Shown piece after piece: positions 20,981 through 29,486 of a stretch of DNA of 64,000 nucleotides. The DNA comes from Sphingopyxis panaciterrulae. Its GTDB lineage: Bacteria; Pseudomonadota; Alphaproteobacteria; Sphingomonadales; Sphingomonadaceae. The translations under genes were made by a program, and so were the position numbers. Position 1 is the first letter of the stretch. Each line of letters starts with the position of its first letter. The DNA is taken from the NCBI RefSeq assembly GCF_014199295.1, contig NZ_JACIJH010000003.1, forward strand, positions 349,613 through 413,612, read 5' to 3'. The notes beneath the pieces were generated by a model. That model saw nothing but the letters and a program-made list of their open reading frames with translations. It searched no databases and was not told the DNA's origin.

Positions 20981-21655
20981 AGTTCGCCGGGGCGAACAAA
21001 AACATGGGGCAAGAGGCGCAGCGAGATCAGCGTGGACGGATGGCCCTCATAGCTCTCTATCGCTCGCAGCAGCGCGCCAACCTCTGCCGGTGTGGTAATG
21101 GCGGCGCGATGCGTCACCTTTGTCGTAATCAACGCCCCGCGCAAATCGGCGGCGACATCGCGGTCCGCTCGAACAGTGGCGATCGCATAGCGGAAAACCT
21201 GACCGCATATGCTTCGCAGGCGAAGAGCGGTTTCATGCTTTCCCTTCGTTTCATATTTGCGAAGCAGGGTCAGCAATTCGAACGGCTTGATCTCTGCAAT
21301 CGGCCGATGCCCGATAAACTGGTAGGAGAAGTCCAGCAGCCAACGATTCTTCTTGAGCGTGGCCGGCGAGAGGCCTTCCTTCGTGACCTTGGCCAGCCAT
21401 TCCTCTGCGACGGCTTTGAATGTGTTTGCCGCCGCGATGCTCGCTGTCGCCTTTTCGAGCCTGGCTTGCTCGGCTGGATCGCGCCCGGTGGCCAGCAATT
21501 GCCGAGCTTCGTCGCGCTTGGCTCTGGCTCCGGCAAGGCCAACATCGGGCCAAGCGCCAAAGGACAGGGTCTTTTGCTTTCCAAGAAAGCGGTAGTTCAT
21601 CCGCCAACATCGTCGCCCCGCAGGGGTCACGAGAAGATATAGCCCGCCCGAATCA
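20981..21655 (-). pseudogene. P4-type tyrosine integrase, truncated at both ends
   Basis: The reading frame carries the N-terminal DUF4102-like segment (DSGGLYLLV, WRMNYRFLGKQ, LSFGAWPDVGLA) and the central SAM-like core-binding region of P4/phage-type integrases. It ends just after RPGELR, where the IS256 terminal sequence begins, so most of the catalytic domain with R-H-R-Y residues is lost. Upstream, a TGA sits 12 codons before DSGG, so the usual first 20 residues and start codon are also missing. It was probably the integrase of the mobile element whose remains lie at 21.8-22.8 kb. Confidence 0.85.
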
Positions 21656-21780
21656 ATCGGGTCTGATCCACCCTCATCCCCCGTTCACGGGGAAGAGCCC
21701 GAATTCGTAAATGGTGTGAGACGCCCTGAAATCGGCTTCTGGAGGGTAGCGGGAGCCACACCATCCACCTAATGGCATGT
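21656..21780. other. Intergenic, no gene seen
   Basis: Nothing codes convincingly in this spacer between the integrase remnant and the repeated att-like block. It contains no clear promoter or terminator. Confidence 0.5.
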
Positions 21781-21905
21781 TAATATTGAATATTCTCTCC
21801 GATCGGACAGGACATACCCTCACTCATACCCTCACGCGACCACAAAGAAAAAATGGGAATCGAAAAGAGGGATGAAACGCGAAAAAAGGGAATCGAACAC
21901 GCCGG
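21781..21905. repeat. Att-like/control block, left copy
   Basis: The block has tandem ACCCTCA units (CATACCCTCACTCATACCCTCACGCGAC) followed by two AATGGGAATCGAA-like repeats. A diverged copy with the same order lies at 40,950-41,085, again just downstream of an excisionase-like HTH gene on the minus strand. Its position beside an integrase suggests an attachment or integrase-arm region; this is an inference. Confidence 0.45.
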
Positions 21906-22024
21906 TGGTGGGGCTTACTTGTCCTTCATCCTGCATTTGGCGAAAACGCGAAATTGCAGGATAAATTGCCTATGGACAGGCGCGAGCGATCTTGCCTGTC
22001 GTTCCTGCGGCTCGCTCATGGCAC

Positions 22025-22183
22025 CTAACTTTTCTCGAACAGGCGCTTGAGACTGGCGTATCGGACGAAGGTTGATCGACCGACCTTTACCGTTTCAAGC
22101 TCGCCGGCCTTGATGAGTTCGTAGAGCGTCGATCGACCTATGCCGGTGAGTTTCACCGCGGCGGCTATGCGGACGCATACCCG
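22025..22183 (-). pseudogene. Excisionase-like HTH protein, C-terminal fragment
   Basis: The last 48 or so residues (IAAAVKLTGIGRSTLYELIK to the stop TAG at 22025) are nearly identical to the intact HTH protein at 41191-41412. The N-terminal part is replaced by TraG sequence through a deletion. The original start is lost. Confidence 0.85.
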
Positions 22184-22646
22184 AGCGCGTCGGGGCGAAG
22201 GCCATGACATGCTCCGGCCCGTCGTGGCGAAGATAGCGCCACCGCTTGCGGCCGAGAAAGACGCTGCTGTCGCTGAGCAGGCCGGCGCGGTCGATCTCGC
22301 CGTTTGTAGCCCAGCGCGCGGAGCCGTATGTGGTGACATGCCGCGACTGGCGCGCGCGCCATAGCGACCCGGCGATGGCGGACGCGCAGCCGAGAAAGCC
22401 GCTCGCTCCGGCGATCATCCCGGCCTTGTCGAAAACCTCGGGCGCGTAGGCTTCGTAGTGATACCACCACGGAAATATCGCCCACGGCCGATAGACCGGC
22501 GTGTCGAACAGGACAAACCATGCCGGTCCAAGCTGCGGCTGATAACCTAGCTGTGCCGCACACCATTGCGTGGCGATCCAGACGCCTGCGATTACCATCG
22601 CGAAAACGACGAAAATCTGTCCGACAAGGAGTTTGGTAGGCGTTAA
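22184..22646 (-). pseudogene. TraG (VirD4-type) N-terminal fragment, fused by deletion to the HTH fragment
   Basis: About 155 codons match the start of the intact traG at 51105-53123 almost residue for residue. The copy stops exactly in the Walker A motif: it reads FAPTRSG and then runs into the HTH gene, so the nucleotide-binding Lys and the rest of the ATPase are lost. The TTG that starts the intact gene is TTA here (22644-22646), so even the start codon is mutated. This is a deletion scar of an earlier copy of the conjugation island. Confidence 0.85.
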
Positions 22647-22712
22647 GACATTTTCCCGGCGACGCAGGGATCGCGTCGGCGTCCCAAAAATCAGCCGGGT
22701 CGGTGAAATCTC

Positions 22713-22742
22713 ATATGACGGTTATGGCGCGTGATGACGCGC
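22713..22742. promoter_or_regulatory. ATGACG direct repeats upstream of traG remnant
   Basis: Three hexamers spaced about 9-10 bp (ATGACG at 22715, ATGGCG at 22724, ATGACG at 22734) lie upstream of the traG remnant. The middle copy is mutated relative to the intact block at 53190-53218. They look like protein-binding direct repeats; the binding protein is not known. Confidence 0.45.
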
Positions 22743-23167
22743 CGCGACGCAGTGCGAAGGGCTATCAGATTTCGCTATAGGTATCGGCGTGACTGCATCG
22801 CGCCTGATGTCGGCCGTTCCACCTCTGATGAGCCCGAGCCGAAATGCGGGCACCGCCGTCCTTTTCGCTCTCCGCCAGCGGCCGGTCGAGCACGATGCCG
22901 CACGCCGTACGGTATTACTCGACATGCTTGGGCATTTGGCCGAGCACAGTTAGTGCTAGGAGACCGCGCCGCGGAGCGCGGAATAGGAAATTGATCGACG
23001 AGGCCGCGACTTTCGAAGGTTCCTCAACACTTTCAGCGTTTTGGGCGAATAGCGTTCCGACAGAGCGGCTGGCCGCCGGAGCATCCTACCTTTTGCGGAT
23101 ACCGTGATCGACCGAAGGGCGCTTGTAGCCATCCCGTATCCGGTATTTGAAAGCCGATAGATTCGGG
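22743..23167. other. Intergenic, no gene seen
   Basis: Short open frames here have no recognisable similarity, no ribosome site and no neighbour logic. The first 50 bp continue the repeat shared with the traG upstream region. The rest appears to be decayed accessory DNA. Confidence 0.4.
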
Positions 23168-23640
23168 TTAGTCCCTCCCAGCTACAAGTAGCTCCCTCTG
23201 ACCTTCATTTACGCTACCGACATAATTCAGGATTCCGGCGACTTGTTCGTCCGAACCGCCTTGAATATTTTCGAGAAATTCGACCATCCGATCAGCAGCA
23301 ATTTCCATACGCCTGCTACCGATATGGATGTTGAAAGCGGTGATCTCTGCTGCGGGCCCATCGGACTTGGCATCATTTATAACGAAGCCGGATGCATCGG
23401 CGGCAGCGCGTATTTCGCTCAAAGCATGATCAACCGTCGCAACATCGTGCGAGGACACGATGATGTCGTCTACATATATCGACACTGGCCAGACTGCGTT
23501 GTTGACGCAAGCGATCGCCGCGCCGAGAGCCGAATGGTCAAGCACGACAGACGCTAACAATGGCGATTGAATTAAACCGAACCGCAGGCTGAAGTTCCGT
23601 TGCCCCCTTAACCGTCGCTATTATCGCAGATGGCCGCCGT
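23168..23640 (-). pseudogene. Reverse transcriptase, C-terminal remnant with frameshift
   Basis: The frame carries the RT catalytic signature YVDD preceded by LLASVVLDHSALG (the QSP..LAS..LDH region) and followed by SGFVINDAKS, typical of bacterial retron/unknown-group RTs. Just upstream, LRF and GLIQSP, which are adjacent in intact RTs, are in different frames; the junction reads CGGTTTAATT, as if one of two GGTTT units was deleted. Further upstream there are stops (TAA TAG). The N-terminal part is unreadable. It was probably a defence-associated or retron-like RT, but the subgroup cannot be fixed. Confidence 0.6.
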
Positions 23641-23978
23641 GGTTTCGCAAGCCTCTTGGAACGGCGCTTATTGCAGAAGACATAGGAAGCTATGCATTGT
23701 GCGGCTCTGGAAGGTGGTTATTCCGCCCGGCACGGACATAGATACATCCAGCCAATCCCGCCGCGTTGGCGACGTCCCAATCAATAGCTCATGCAGAGCA
23801 CACGACGCTTATATCGGCACCAGAGCTGACATCGACGCGCATCGCGCAGATCCGCCAGCAGGTCGAGAAGGCGACGAGAGGCCGCGACCGTAAGAAGCTG
23901 CGATTGAATAATTCCAGTCCTCAAAGAGAAAAACAGGAAACACCGCCCTCGCCATTTAATGAAAATCCAGGCAGAAAC
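23641..23978. other. Intergenic, possible decayed 5' part of the RT gene
   Basis: No intact gene is visible. Minus-strand translation gives broken scraps compatible with upstream RT sequence, with several stops. The last part precedes the cspA promoter. Confidence 0.35.
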
Positions 23979-24009
23979 TTGACTTTTCGAAAAGGATGGC
24001 CCATATCAC
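23979..24009 (+). promoter_or_regulatory. Sigma70-type promoter candidate for cspA-infA
   Basis: TTGACT (23979-23984) and CATATC (24002-24007) are separated by 17 bp. This would give a leader of about 120 nt before the ATG at 24136, the long-leader arrangement typical of cold-shock genes. A short CCCCG-CTC-CGGGG hairpin lies in the leader near 24044. Confidence 0.5.
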
Positions 24010-24135
24010 AGTTGCTAACGTCGCCTGCGACGGAATTTTGATACCCCGCTCCGGGGCGATTCTTCCCTTCTCACGCTTCCAGCTCTGTCGGTGCTTTTGC
24101 CGGCGGATATCCTGTTTTCGTGAAAGGAAACACTC

Positions 24136-24342
24136 ATGCCGATCGGCAAAGTCAAATTCTTCAACAGCGACAAGGGCTATGGCTTCATCTCGAATGAAGA
24201 CGGCTCGGGCGACAGCTTCGTCCATGTGACTGCCGTCGAGCGCGCCGGAATGGCGTCGCTGGGCAAGGACCAGCGCGTCTCGTACGAACTGGAAACCGGC
24301 CGCGACGGCAAGATCTCCGCGGTCAATCTCGAAGCGGCCTGA
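24136..24342 (+). CDS. cspA: Cold-shock domain protein
   Basis: A 68-residue single cold-shock domain, the usual length. RNP1-like KGYGFI (about residues 13-18) and RNP2-like SFVHV (about 27-31) nucleic-acid binding motifs are intact. Such proteins bind single-stranded RNA and melt secondary structure in the cytoplasm. The ribosome site AAAGGAAA precedes the ATG well. The gene sits 15 bp before an IF-1 gene, so both are probably one transcript from the promoter near 23979. Confidence 0.95.
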   Translation: MPIGKVKFFNSDKGYGFISNEDGSGDSFVHVTAVERAGMASLGKDQRVSYELETGRDGKISAVNLEAA

Positions 24343-24357
24343 CCCGGCCCTTCGGCA

Positions 24358-24615
24358 ATGGCCAAGGAAGATGTCCTCAGCTTCGAGGGCTCGATCGAGG
24401 AAATCCTGCCCGACGGGCGGTTCCGCGTCATCCTTGAAAATGGCCATCGGCTGATCGCCTATACCGCCGGACGGATGCGACGCTTTCGTATCCGTTCGGT
24501 GGTCGGCGACGCCGTCCGCGTCGAAATGACGCCCTATGACCTGACCAAGGGCCGCATCGTCTACCGCGATCGCGGCCCCGGCGGTCCAGCCGGCGGCGCG
24601 CGCAAGCGCCGCTGA
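24358..24615 (+). CDS. infA: Translation initiation factor IF-1
   Basis: An 85-residue S1/OB-fold protein with the family signatures [24 protein letters not shown] and [13 protein letters not shown]-1 binds the ribosomal A site during initiation. It is about 12 residues longer than the usual 72 because of a Gly/Arg/Lys-rich tail. Linkage to a cold-shock gene in an accessory region suggests an extra copy used for translation under stress; the housekeeping copy would be elsewhere in the genome. Confidence 0.93.
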   Translation: MAKEDVLSFEGSIEEILPDGRFRVILENGHRLIAYTAGRMRRFRIRSVVGDAVRVEMTPYDLTKGRIVYRDRGPGGPAGGARKRR

Positions 24616-24639
24616 CACCTGAGAATCAAGAAGACCAAT

Positions 24640-24783
24640 ATGTTTCAGACCAACACCATTCTACCCGCGCTCGCCGGCCTCCCGCTGGCAGGCAATCCGA
24701 TCACTATAGGCCGCACGCCGCGCCGTTCGCCAACGCTCTCGCGCTGCGAACTGAAGCGGCTGATCGCCGACATGATCGATTGA
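24640..24783 (+). CDS. Small hypothetical protein (47 aa)
   Basis: The ATG at 24640 opens a 47-residue frame that ends in CELKRLIADMID. It lies 24 bp after infA and 16 bp before the next gene, so it is probably co-transcribed. The sequence begins with a short hydrophobic stretch (about residues 6-18) and has a basic middle with TPRRSPTLSR. I do not recognise the family. Its conserved-looking C-terminal helix and tight spacing support it being real. Confidence 0.55.
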   Translation: MFQTNTILPALAGLPLAGNPITIGRTPRRSPTLSRCELKRLIADMID

Positions 24784-24799
24784 ACGAAAGGAAAGCGCC

Positions 24800-25006
24800 G
24801 TGGCAGCAACCAGCGACAATTATCGCGAACAGGCCGAGCGATGCGAGGCCGACGCCGCCGCGGCGGACCTGACACTAGTTCGCGAGCGCAATCTCCGTTC
24901 GGCCGCCGCGTGGCACGCGCTGGCCAACCGCCAGTTCAAATCCGAACAGGCCCGCGCTGACAGGGATCGGCTCGCCGAAGCGGTCCGTGCCCAATGTCTC
25001 GCCTGA
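24800..25006 (+). CDS. Small helical hypothetical protein (68 aa)
   Basis: GTG start at 24800 preceded by a GAAAGGAAAG ribosome site. The 68-residue product is almost wholly alpha-helical and Ala/Arg/Glu-rich (REQAERCEADAAAADL, RSAAAWHALANRQF). This pattern is common in small alphaproteobacterial stress-associated proteins. No catalytic motif is visible and the function is unknown. Confidence 0.6.
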   Translation: MAATSDNYREQAERCEADAAAADLTLVRERNLRSAAAWHALANRQFKSEQARADRDRLAEAVRAQCLA

Positions 25007-25079
25007 ATCCGCGAGCGCGAACCTGAATCACCGGCACGGCGGCCGTCAGCATGACGAAAGGCCCCACCAGGACACCATC

Positions 25080-25322
25080 ATGGATATGAACCAGCTCTTC
25101 TATCATCATCAAATGGCCGTGATCGCTGCCGACCGGGCACGCCGCGCCGGCGAAGCGCCCGCCGGTTTCGATCTCCCGAACCATTATGCCCGGCGGATCA
25201 ACCAGTTTCGCGAAAAACGCGGTCTCGAACCTGATTTTGTCGGATATAGCAGCGCGCATGCGCGGCGGCCCGTCGCGGTGATAAAGACCGACTCGGGCGC
25301 GATCGCGCTCGACATCGCCTAG
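25080..25322 (+). CDS. Short member of the YHHQMA paralogous family (80 aa)
   Basis: The ATG at 25080 is chosen because the product then starts MDMNQLFYHHQMA, aligning with the longer paralogs at 26340-26978 and 28308-29138. Shared features are the HHQMA helix, a FDLPNHYARRI segment and a REKRGLEP stretch. It then diverges and ends after 80 residues, so it contains only the N-terminal module. There is no known domain. The pair of adjacent His residues is invariant among the copies. Function unknown. Confidence 0.7.
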   Translation: MDMNQLFYHHQMAVIAADRARRAGEAPAGFDLPNHYARRINQFREKRGLEPDFVGYSSAHARRPVAVIKTDSGAIALDIA

Positions 25323-25408
25323 CATCGGCCTATTGTCGTATGACAAAGGCTTTCCTCGCGACCCGGGAAGGCCAATGGGGCTTCCTTTGGTCACGAGCGC
25401 AGAGGATG

Positions 25409-25442
25409 AAAGGGCTTCGCATGCAGATGCGAGGCCCTTTTG
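25409..25442. terminator. Bidirectional rho-independent terminator
   Basis: AAGGGCTTCGCAT and ATGCGAGGCCCTT pair around a GCAG tetraloop, with a T-run on the plus side and an A-run on the other. It sits between convergent genes ending at 25322 and 25531 and fits termination from both sides. Confidence 0.85.
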
Positions 25443-25530
25443 CGATGGAGATTTGCCCGATCGTCCGAAGTCTCTTCGCGATGGCCCGCACGATTTCCGG
25501 TGCAGCAGAAAGTCCAAATCCCGCGCGCTA

Positions 25531-25800
25531 TCAAACGCGCGGGAGCGACAGCAAAGCAGCCGGCGGGAAACCGCCACCGTCGACGGTGAGATAAAAACGC
25601 CGCGACGAGCCGTGCTGTAGCGCCACGATATCGATCCTCTCTTCCTGGAACCATATCCAGAAGCGATGAACCTCGTCCTTCGTCCAGTCGATGATCTGAT
25701 CGACGAGGAACAGGCTTTCGCCGACTTTTACCGCCTCGATATGATGCGTCCGTCCGTCCATCCCGCCTTGCCGGATGCCGGTGATTTCATAATCGGCCAT
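25531..25800 (-). CDS. DUF3892-like small protein
   Basis: An 89-residue protein starting MADYEITGI. Its I.gI...g.dgR...I.AV.....F.vD.vidw pattern and the RRFYLTVDGGGFPP ending with LLSLPRV follow the DUF3892 layout, whose role is unknown. It is the last gene of a minus-strand run of four small genes from 26978. The downstream terminator at 25409 closes the unit. Confidence 0.65.
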   Translation of the reverse strand: MADYEITGIRQGGMDGRTHHIEAVKVGESLFLVDQIIDWTKDEVHRFWIWFQEERIDIVALQHGSSRRFYLTVDGGGFPPAALLSLPRV

Positions 25801-25830
25801 GCCGGATGCTCCATCCCTGTGTCATGGCCA

Positions 25831-26064
25831 CTAGTAGCGAACGGGCACGATGCGAATGCGATCGATCGCGCCGGGCGACGCCCGCGACCGGGCGATCGCT
25901 TCCGTACGCAGCATGTCGAGAGTAAGCGCGTCATAGTCCTGCTCGTCGGGCTGCATGGCCAGATCGGTTTCGACGACAAGAATGACTTTGCGTGCCAGCC
26001 CGTCGATTTCCCACTCGAACCATGTGCGCGTGATATGCCGCGCGGCTTCCCGATCACCTGACAT
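25831..26064 (-). CDS. Small hypothetical protein, cassette member (77 aa)
   Basis: The ATG at 26064 overlaps the end of the upstream gene by 11 bp; a GTG at 26073 in the same frame is an alternative. The product ends AIDRIRIVPVRY, matching the end of a degenerate copy near 29,180 and resembling the C-terminus of the protein at 40231-40455. The middle has WFEWEIDGLARKVILVVE. The same two-gene order (this gene after the LNGE protein) recurs at 40.2-40.7 kb. Function unknown. Confidence 0.65.
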   Translation of the reverse strand: MSGDREAARHITRTWFEWEIDGLARKVILVVETDLAMQPDEQDYDALTLDMLRTEAIARSRASPGAIDRIRIVPVRY

Positions 26065-26347
26065 GGCGCTCACCGGTCTCGGCCGCGCGCGAGCGGATTT
26101 CCCGCTCGACGAGAGCGTAGCCCGTATCGCTCAGGGTGGCGATTGCGATCGGGCGGCCGCGCAATTCGGCGCTTTCGCCATTCAGGAAGGTCAGCGCGGG
26201 ATCGCGCCCGCCGAGCAACTGGAAAGCGAGCGCGCTGATCGCGCCCTGACGCTTCGCTTCTTGCGGCGGAAGCGGTGCGAAGGGCCGGCGCCGCCTGAAC
26301 GGATTGGTCCGCGCGCGCGCCGCCGGCATCTCCTTGCGGTCAGGCAT
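26054..26347 (-). CDS. LNGE-motif small protein, copy 1 (97 aa)
   Basis: ATG at 26347 (or 26350) overlaps the stop of the upstream YHHQMA gene by 8 bp, indicating translational coupling. The core RRQG-type QGAISALAFQLLGGRDPALTF, LNGE and GRPIAIAT segments match the protein at 40452-40739. The N-terminal third is Arg/Pro-rich and likely disordered. No known domain is recognised. Strong conservation of a GGRDPA..FLNGE core between two genomic positions supports a real protein family. Confidence 0.7.
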   Translation of the reverse strand: MPDRKEMPAARARTNPFRRRRPFAPLPPQEAKRQGAISALAFQLLGGRDPALTFLNGESAELRGRPIAIATLSDTGYALVEREIRSRAAETGERHVR

Positions 26348-26978
26348 CATTGGCTTGCCTCCCGGAATTCGCAGCGCTCTCGCGCTGACGACGCAGCGCG
26401 GCGCGGGCATCCTCGATATTGGTATAGCGAAAGCTTCCCACGCTGAACTGGTCAACATAGCTATGGACGATGCCCTCGTCCGACTGCGGGCGGAAAGGCC
26501 GCAGATGCACGGCCTGCCGTTCGTGGGGGGGGGGGGGCGGAGGCAGGTCGGCAGCCAGCTTCGCGAGTTTTTCCTCGTCGAGATCGAGGGCCTGGTAGAT
26601 ATCGTGTCCGATGACCCACAGCTCTTCGTGGAGATCGGTCAAGCGCTCGGCTATGCCGCCCAGCGCGCATGCCGCGCGCTCGGCCTCGGTCATGGCCAGC
26701 GCCTTGTTGACGAGAAGTTCGGCAACCAGCGTGTCGCCAAGAAAAACCGGATAGTCGTCGCCCTGTGCCGAGGTCGGAGGATCCGCGCGCGGGCCGCCGT
26801 CTCGATCGGCCATGAGGGCCGGACCGACGCCGAGGCCGCGCCGCGCGCGATACTCGCCGATCCGCTTCGCATAATAGCGCGGAAGATCGAAATTGGCGTG
26901 GGGCCGCCCATCGCGGTGGGCGCGGTTCGCTGCGATCAGCGCCATCTGGTGATGATAAAGGAGTTGATTGAGATCCAC
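26340..26978 (-). CDS. YHHQMA paralogous family protein with poly-proline tract (212 aa)
   Basis: GTG at 26978 is preferred because it gives [14 protein letters not shown], which aligns with [14 protein letters not shown] of the paralog at 28308, and has GGAGG five bases upstream; GTG 26984 is the alternative. Modules: N-terminal HHQMA helix, FDLPRYYAKRI, a variable linker, then FLGDTLVAELLVNKALAMT, a helical middle, six prolines encoded by a run of 13 C, and a C-terminal YTNIEDARAALRRQR motif. No enzyme motif is visible. It is the first gene of a four-gene unit and has the hairpin leader described at 26985-27020. Confidence 0.75.
   Translation of the reverse strand: MDLNQLLYHHQMALIAANRAHRDGRPHANFDLPRYYAKRIGEYRARRGLGVGPALMADRDGGPRADPPTSAQGDDYPVFLGDTLVAELLVNKALAMTEAERAACALGGIAERLTDLHEELWVIGHDIYQALDLDEEKLAKLAADLPPPPPPHERQAVHLRPFRPQSDEGIVHSYVDQFSVGSFRYTNIEDARAALRRQRESAANSGRQANDA
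26525..26537. repeat. 13-bp homopolymer tract inside a coding region
   Basis: Thirteen consecutive G on the plus strand (C on the coding strand) encode the poly-proline run of the 212-aa protein. Sequence homology with the paralog continues on both sides, so the present length is in frame. A change of one base would remove the conserved C-terminal third. Confidence 0.9.
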
Positions 26979-26984
26979 GTCCAC

Positions 26985-27020
26985 CTCCCGTTCAGCGGGA
27001 GCGCGATGGTCTCTCAGTCC
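26985..27020 (-). promoter_or_regulatory. Leader with GACTGAGAGAC box and SD-burying hairpin (copy 1)
   Basis: Read on the minus strand, GGACTGAGAGACC is followed by CTCCCG/CGGGAG, whose 3' arm contains the GGGAG ribosome site of the gene starting at 26978. The same order is found at four other genes in this window. Confidence 0.6.
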
Positions 27021-27222
27021 CCGGCAAGCGAAAGGACGCCGACGATCTCATGGAGATGGGGTAGCGGCTTCTCATTTACAAGAGAGGGGGTTCGGCCCCG
27101 TGCTTGCCGGCTCGCAATGCTGCGGATCGACAGCGGCTTGCAGCCGACAACCGAGCGGCGCCGAAATTCAGCCTGGGTGCTTTGATAGCCGATATTGAAC
27201 CCGTCGAAGAGAAAGGGTCGAG
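27021..27222. other. Intergenic, probably upstream control region
   Basis: No gene is seen. The left part should hold the promoter of the unit that starts at 26978, but no clear -35/-10 pair stands out. Confidence 0.35.
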
Positions 27223-27546
27223 CTAATCACTCTGAAACTGATCGACTGAGTTCAATTGCACGCGTTCCGCGGGTGTATCCGGCGAGGCCGAATTGCATGG
27301 CGTGTGTGCACTTTGGCGCTGGCCGCGCGGCCCGTCCATATTGACGGCGCAAGCGCCCGGCAGGCGGATCGCATGCAGATCGGTCAGGCATCCGGCGACC
27401 TGCGACCAGAATTCCGCGTCCTCGATTTCACCAGCATCGCGCAGCCGGTCGATACGCCGTGCGAGAACCTCGGGCCCACGATCGCCAAACTGATTTTCGA
27501 TGGCGAGGGCTTGGCCCCACAGGTCGCGAGTGGCCTTCGTTCCCAT
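27223..27546 (-). CDS. DUF6961-like small protein (107 aa)
   Basis: ATG at 27546. The N-terminal 55 residues show the pattern LWGQALAIENQFGD, GPEVLARRIDRL, and WSQVAGCLTDLH that I associate with DUF6961-type sphingomonad proteins. The C-terminal half (DGPRGQRQSAHTP onward) is low in complexity and probably not structured. The family has no known function. The family name is from memory of the pattern and carries moderate certainty. Confidence 0.6.
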   Translation of the reverse strand: MGTKATRDLWGQALAIENQFGDRGPEVLARRIDRLRDAGEIEDAEFWSQVAGCLTDLHAIRLPGACAVNMDGPRGQRQSAHTPCNSASPDTPAERVQLNSVDQFQSD

Positions 27547-27977
27547 AGGTGCGACTCCAATTATCTCCCGAATATATCGCCGGCCTTGCGGGAATCCAAA
27601 ATCCGGCGCGCTTCGAACGGCTGACCAAATGTTTGGCCGGTGGCACCCCGTCGCTTCACAGCCAAGACCACAGCCGACGAGCCAGACGATTTCCGGCGAT
27701 TTTCCGGGAGAGGGTCCTATGATTCAGATCTTGGGGGGCTTGGGTGGAACCGATTCATCCGGTACCGCTCCGGGCTGCGCTGATCCTGATTCCGTTCCAC
27801 ACGACCGAGTCGCGGATCGCACGCAGTGACATCTGGAATGCCGTCGCGCCGCGGTTGTTCGGCTTTGGCTAAGCTCGGCCGTCTCGGCAGGCATAAGTTG
27901 AACCGCCGTCGCGGCAGCCTTCTCGATCATGTGCGGCATTTGCGTCGCGCCGGGACGGCGCGAAGCCTTTCATCGAC
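27547..27977. other. Long spacer without a supported gene
   Basis: A 71-codon minus-strand frame (27724-27939) exists but lacks a ribosome site and recognisable similarity. The region lies beside a broken aldo/keto reductase gene and is probably decayed sequence. Confidence 0.35.
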
Positions 27978-29138
<1,161 letters not shown>

Positions 29139-29177
29139 TGAATTGATCGCGCGCGGCGCAACGCTGCGGAAACGACA

Positions 29178-29340
29178 AGCCAATAGCGAACGGGCTCGAT
29201 ACGAATGCGGTCGATTGCCCCCGGCGAGGCGTGCGGCCGACTGCGTTCGCAACCGCGCGCAAATCCTCCAAAATCAACAGATCATAGCCATTGCCGTCAG
29301 GTTGGTGTCGCTCTGCCCGGGAAGTGTTGGCCGCAATGAT
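29178..29340 (-). pseudogene. Degenerate copy of the AIDRIRI small protein
   Basis: The minus-strand DNA aligns with 25831-25990: ASPGAIDRIRIEPVRY is still readable, but upstream the frame is broken. No start codon or intact product remains. It shows that the small-protein cassette was duplicated beside the YHHQMA gene here too. Confidence 0.6.
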
Positions 29341-29436
29341 AAACATATAGGCATTCGAATTGCCCCGAATTCGTGGGGTGGTTTGCGCGATCCGTGGTAT
29401 AAGGCCCTCATCACCTGAATTTTGAACAAGCTCCAC

Positions 29437-29480
29437 GTGACAGAGGGACAAAAATTGTGCTCTCGCTTGATGCAGGAGCA
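29437..29480 (+). promoter_or_regulatory. Leader with GACAGAGGGAC box and SD hairpin (copy 3)
   Basis: GTGACAGAGGGAC (29437-29449) is followed by a TGCTCT/AGGAGCA hairpin (29458-29480) whose 3' arm holds AGGAG before the ATG at 29487. It is a diverged version of the other leaders. Confidence 0.5.
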
Positions 29481-29486
29481 CGCACC

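Larger units (their letters stand above)
21781..22790. repeat. Collapsed copy of the conjugation island ends
   Basis: The left half (to about 22,180) matches 40,950-41,345 and the right half (about 22,184-22,790) matches 52,660-53,340. What separates them in the intact island is about 11 kb of trb genes. The block is therefore an internal-deletion derivative of a related island in the same orientation. Confidence 0.8.

Noticed and set aside
21850..21905. TTCGATTCCC on the minus strand resembling a tRNA T-arm
   Set aside because: No acceptor, D-arm or anticodon arm could be built around it; the motif is part of the repeated att-like block.
22722..22925. 67-codon minus-strand ORF upstream of the traG remnant
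   Set aside because: Basic low-complexity composition and overlap with the conserved non-coding ATGACG repeats.
27724..27939. 71-codon minus-strand ORF
   Set aside because: No ribosome site, no recognised similarity and Cys/Arg/Ser-rich out-of-frame-like composition.
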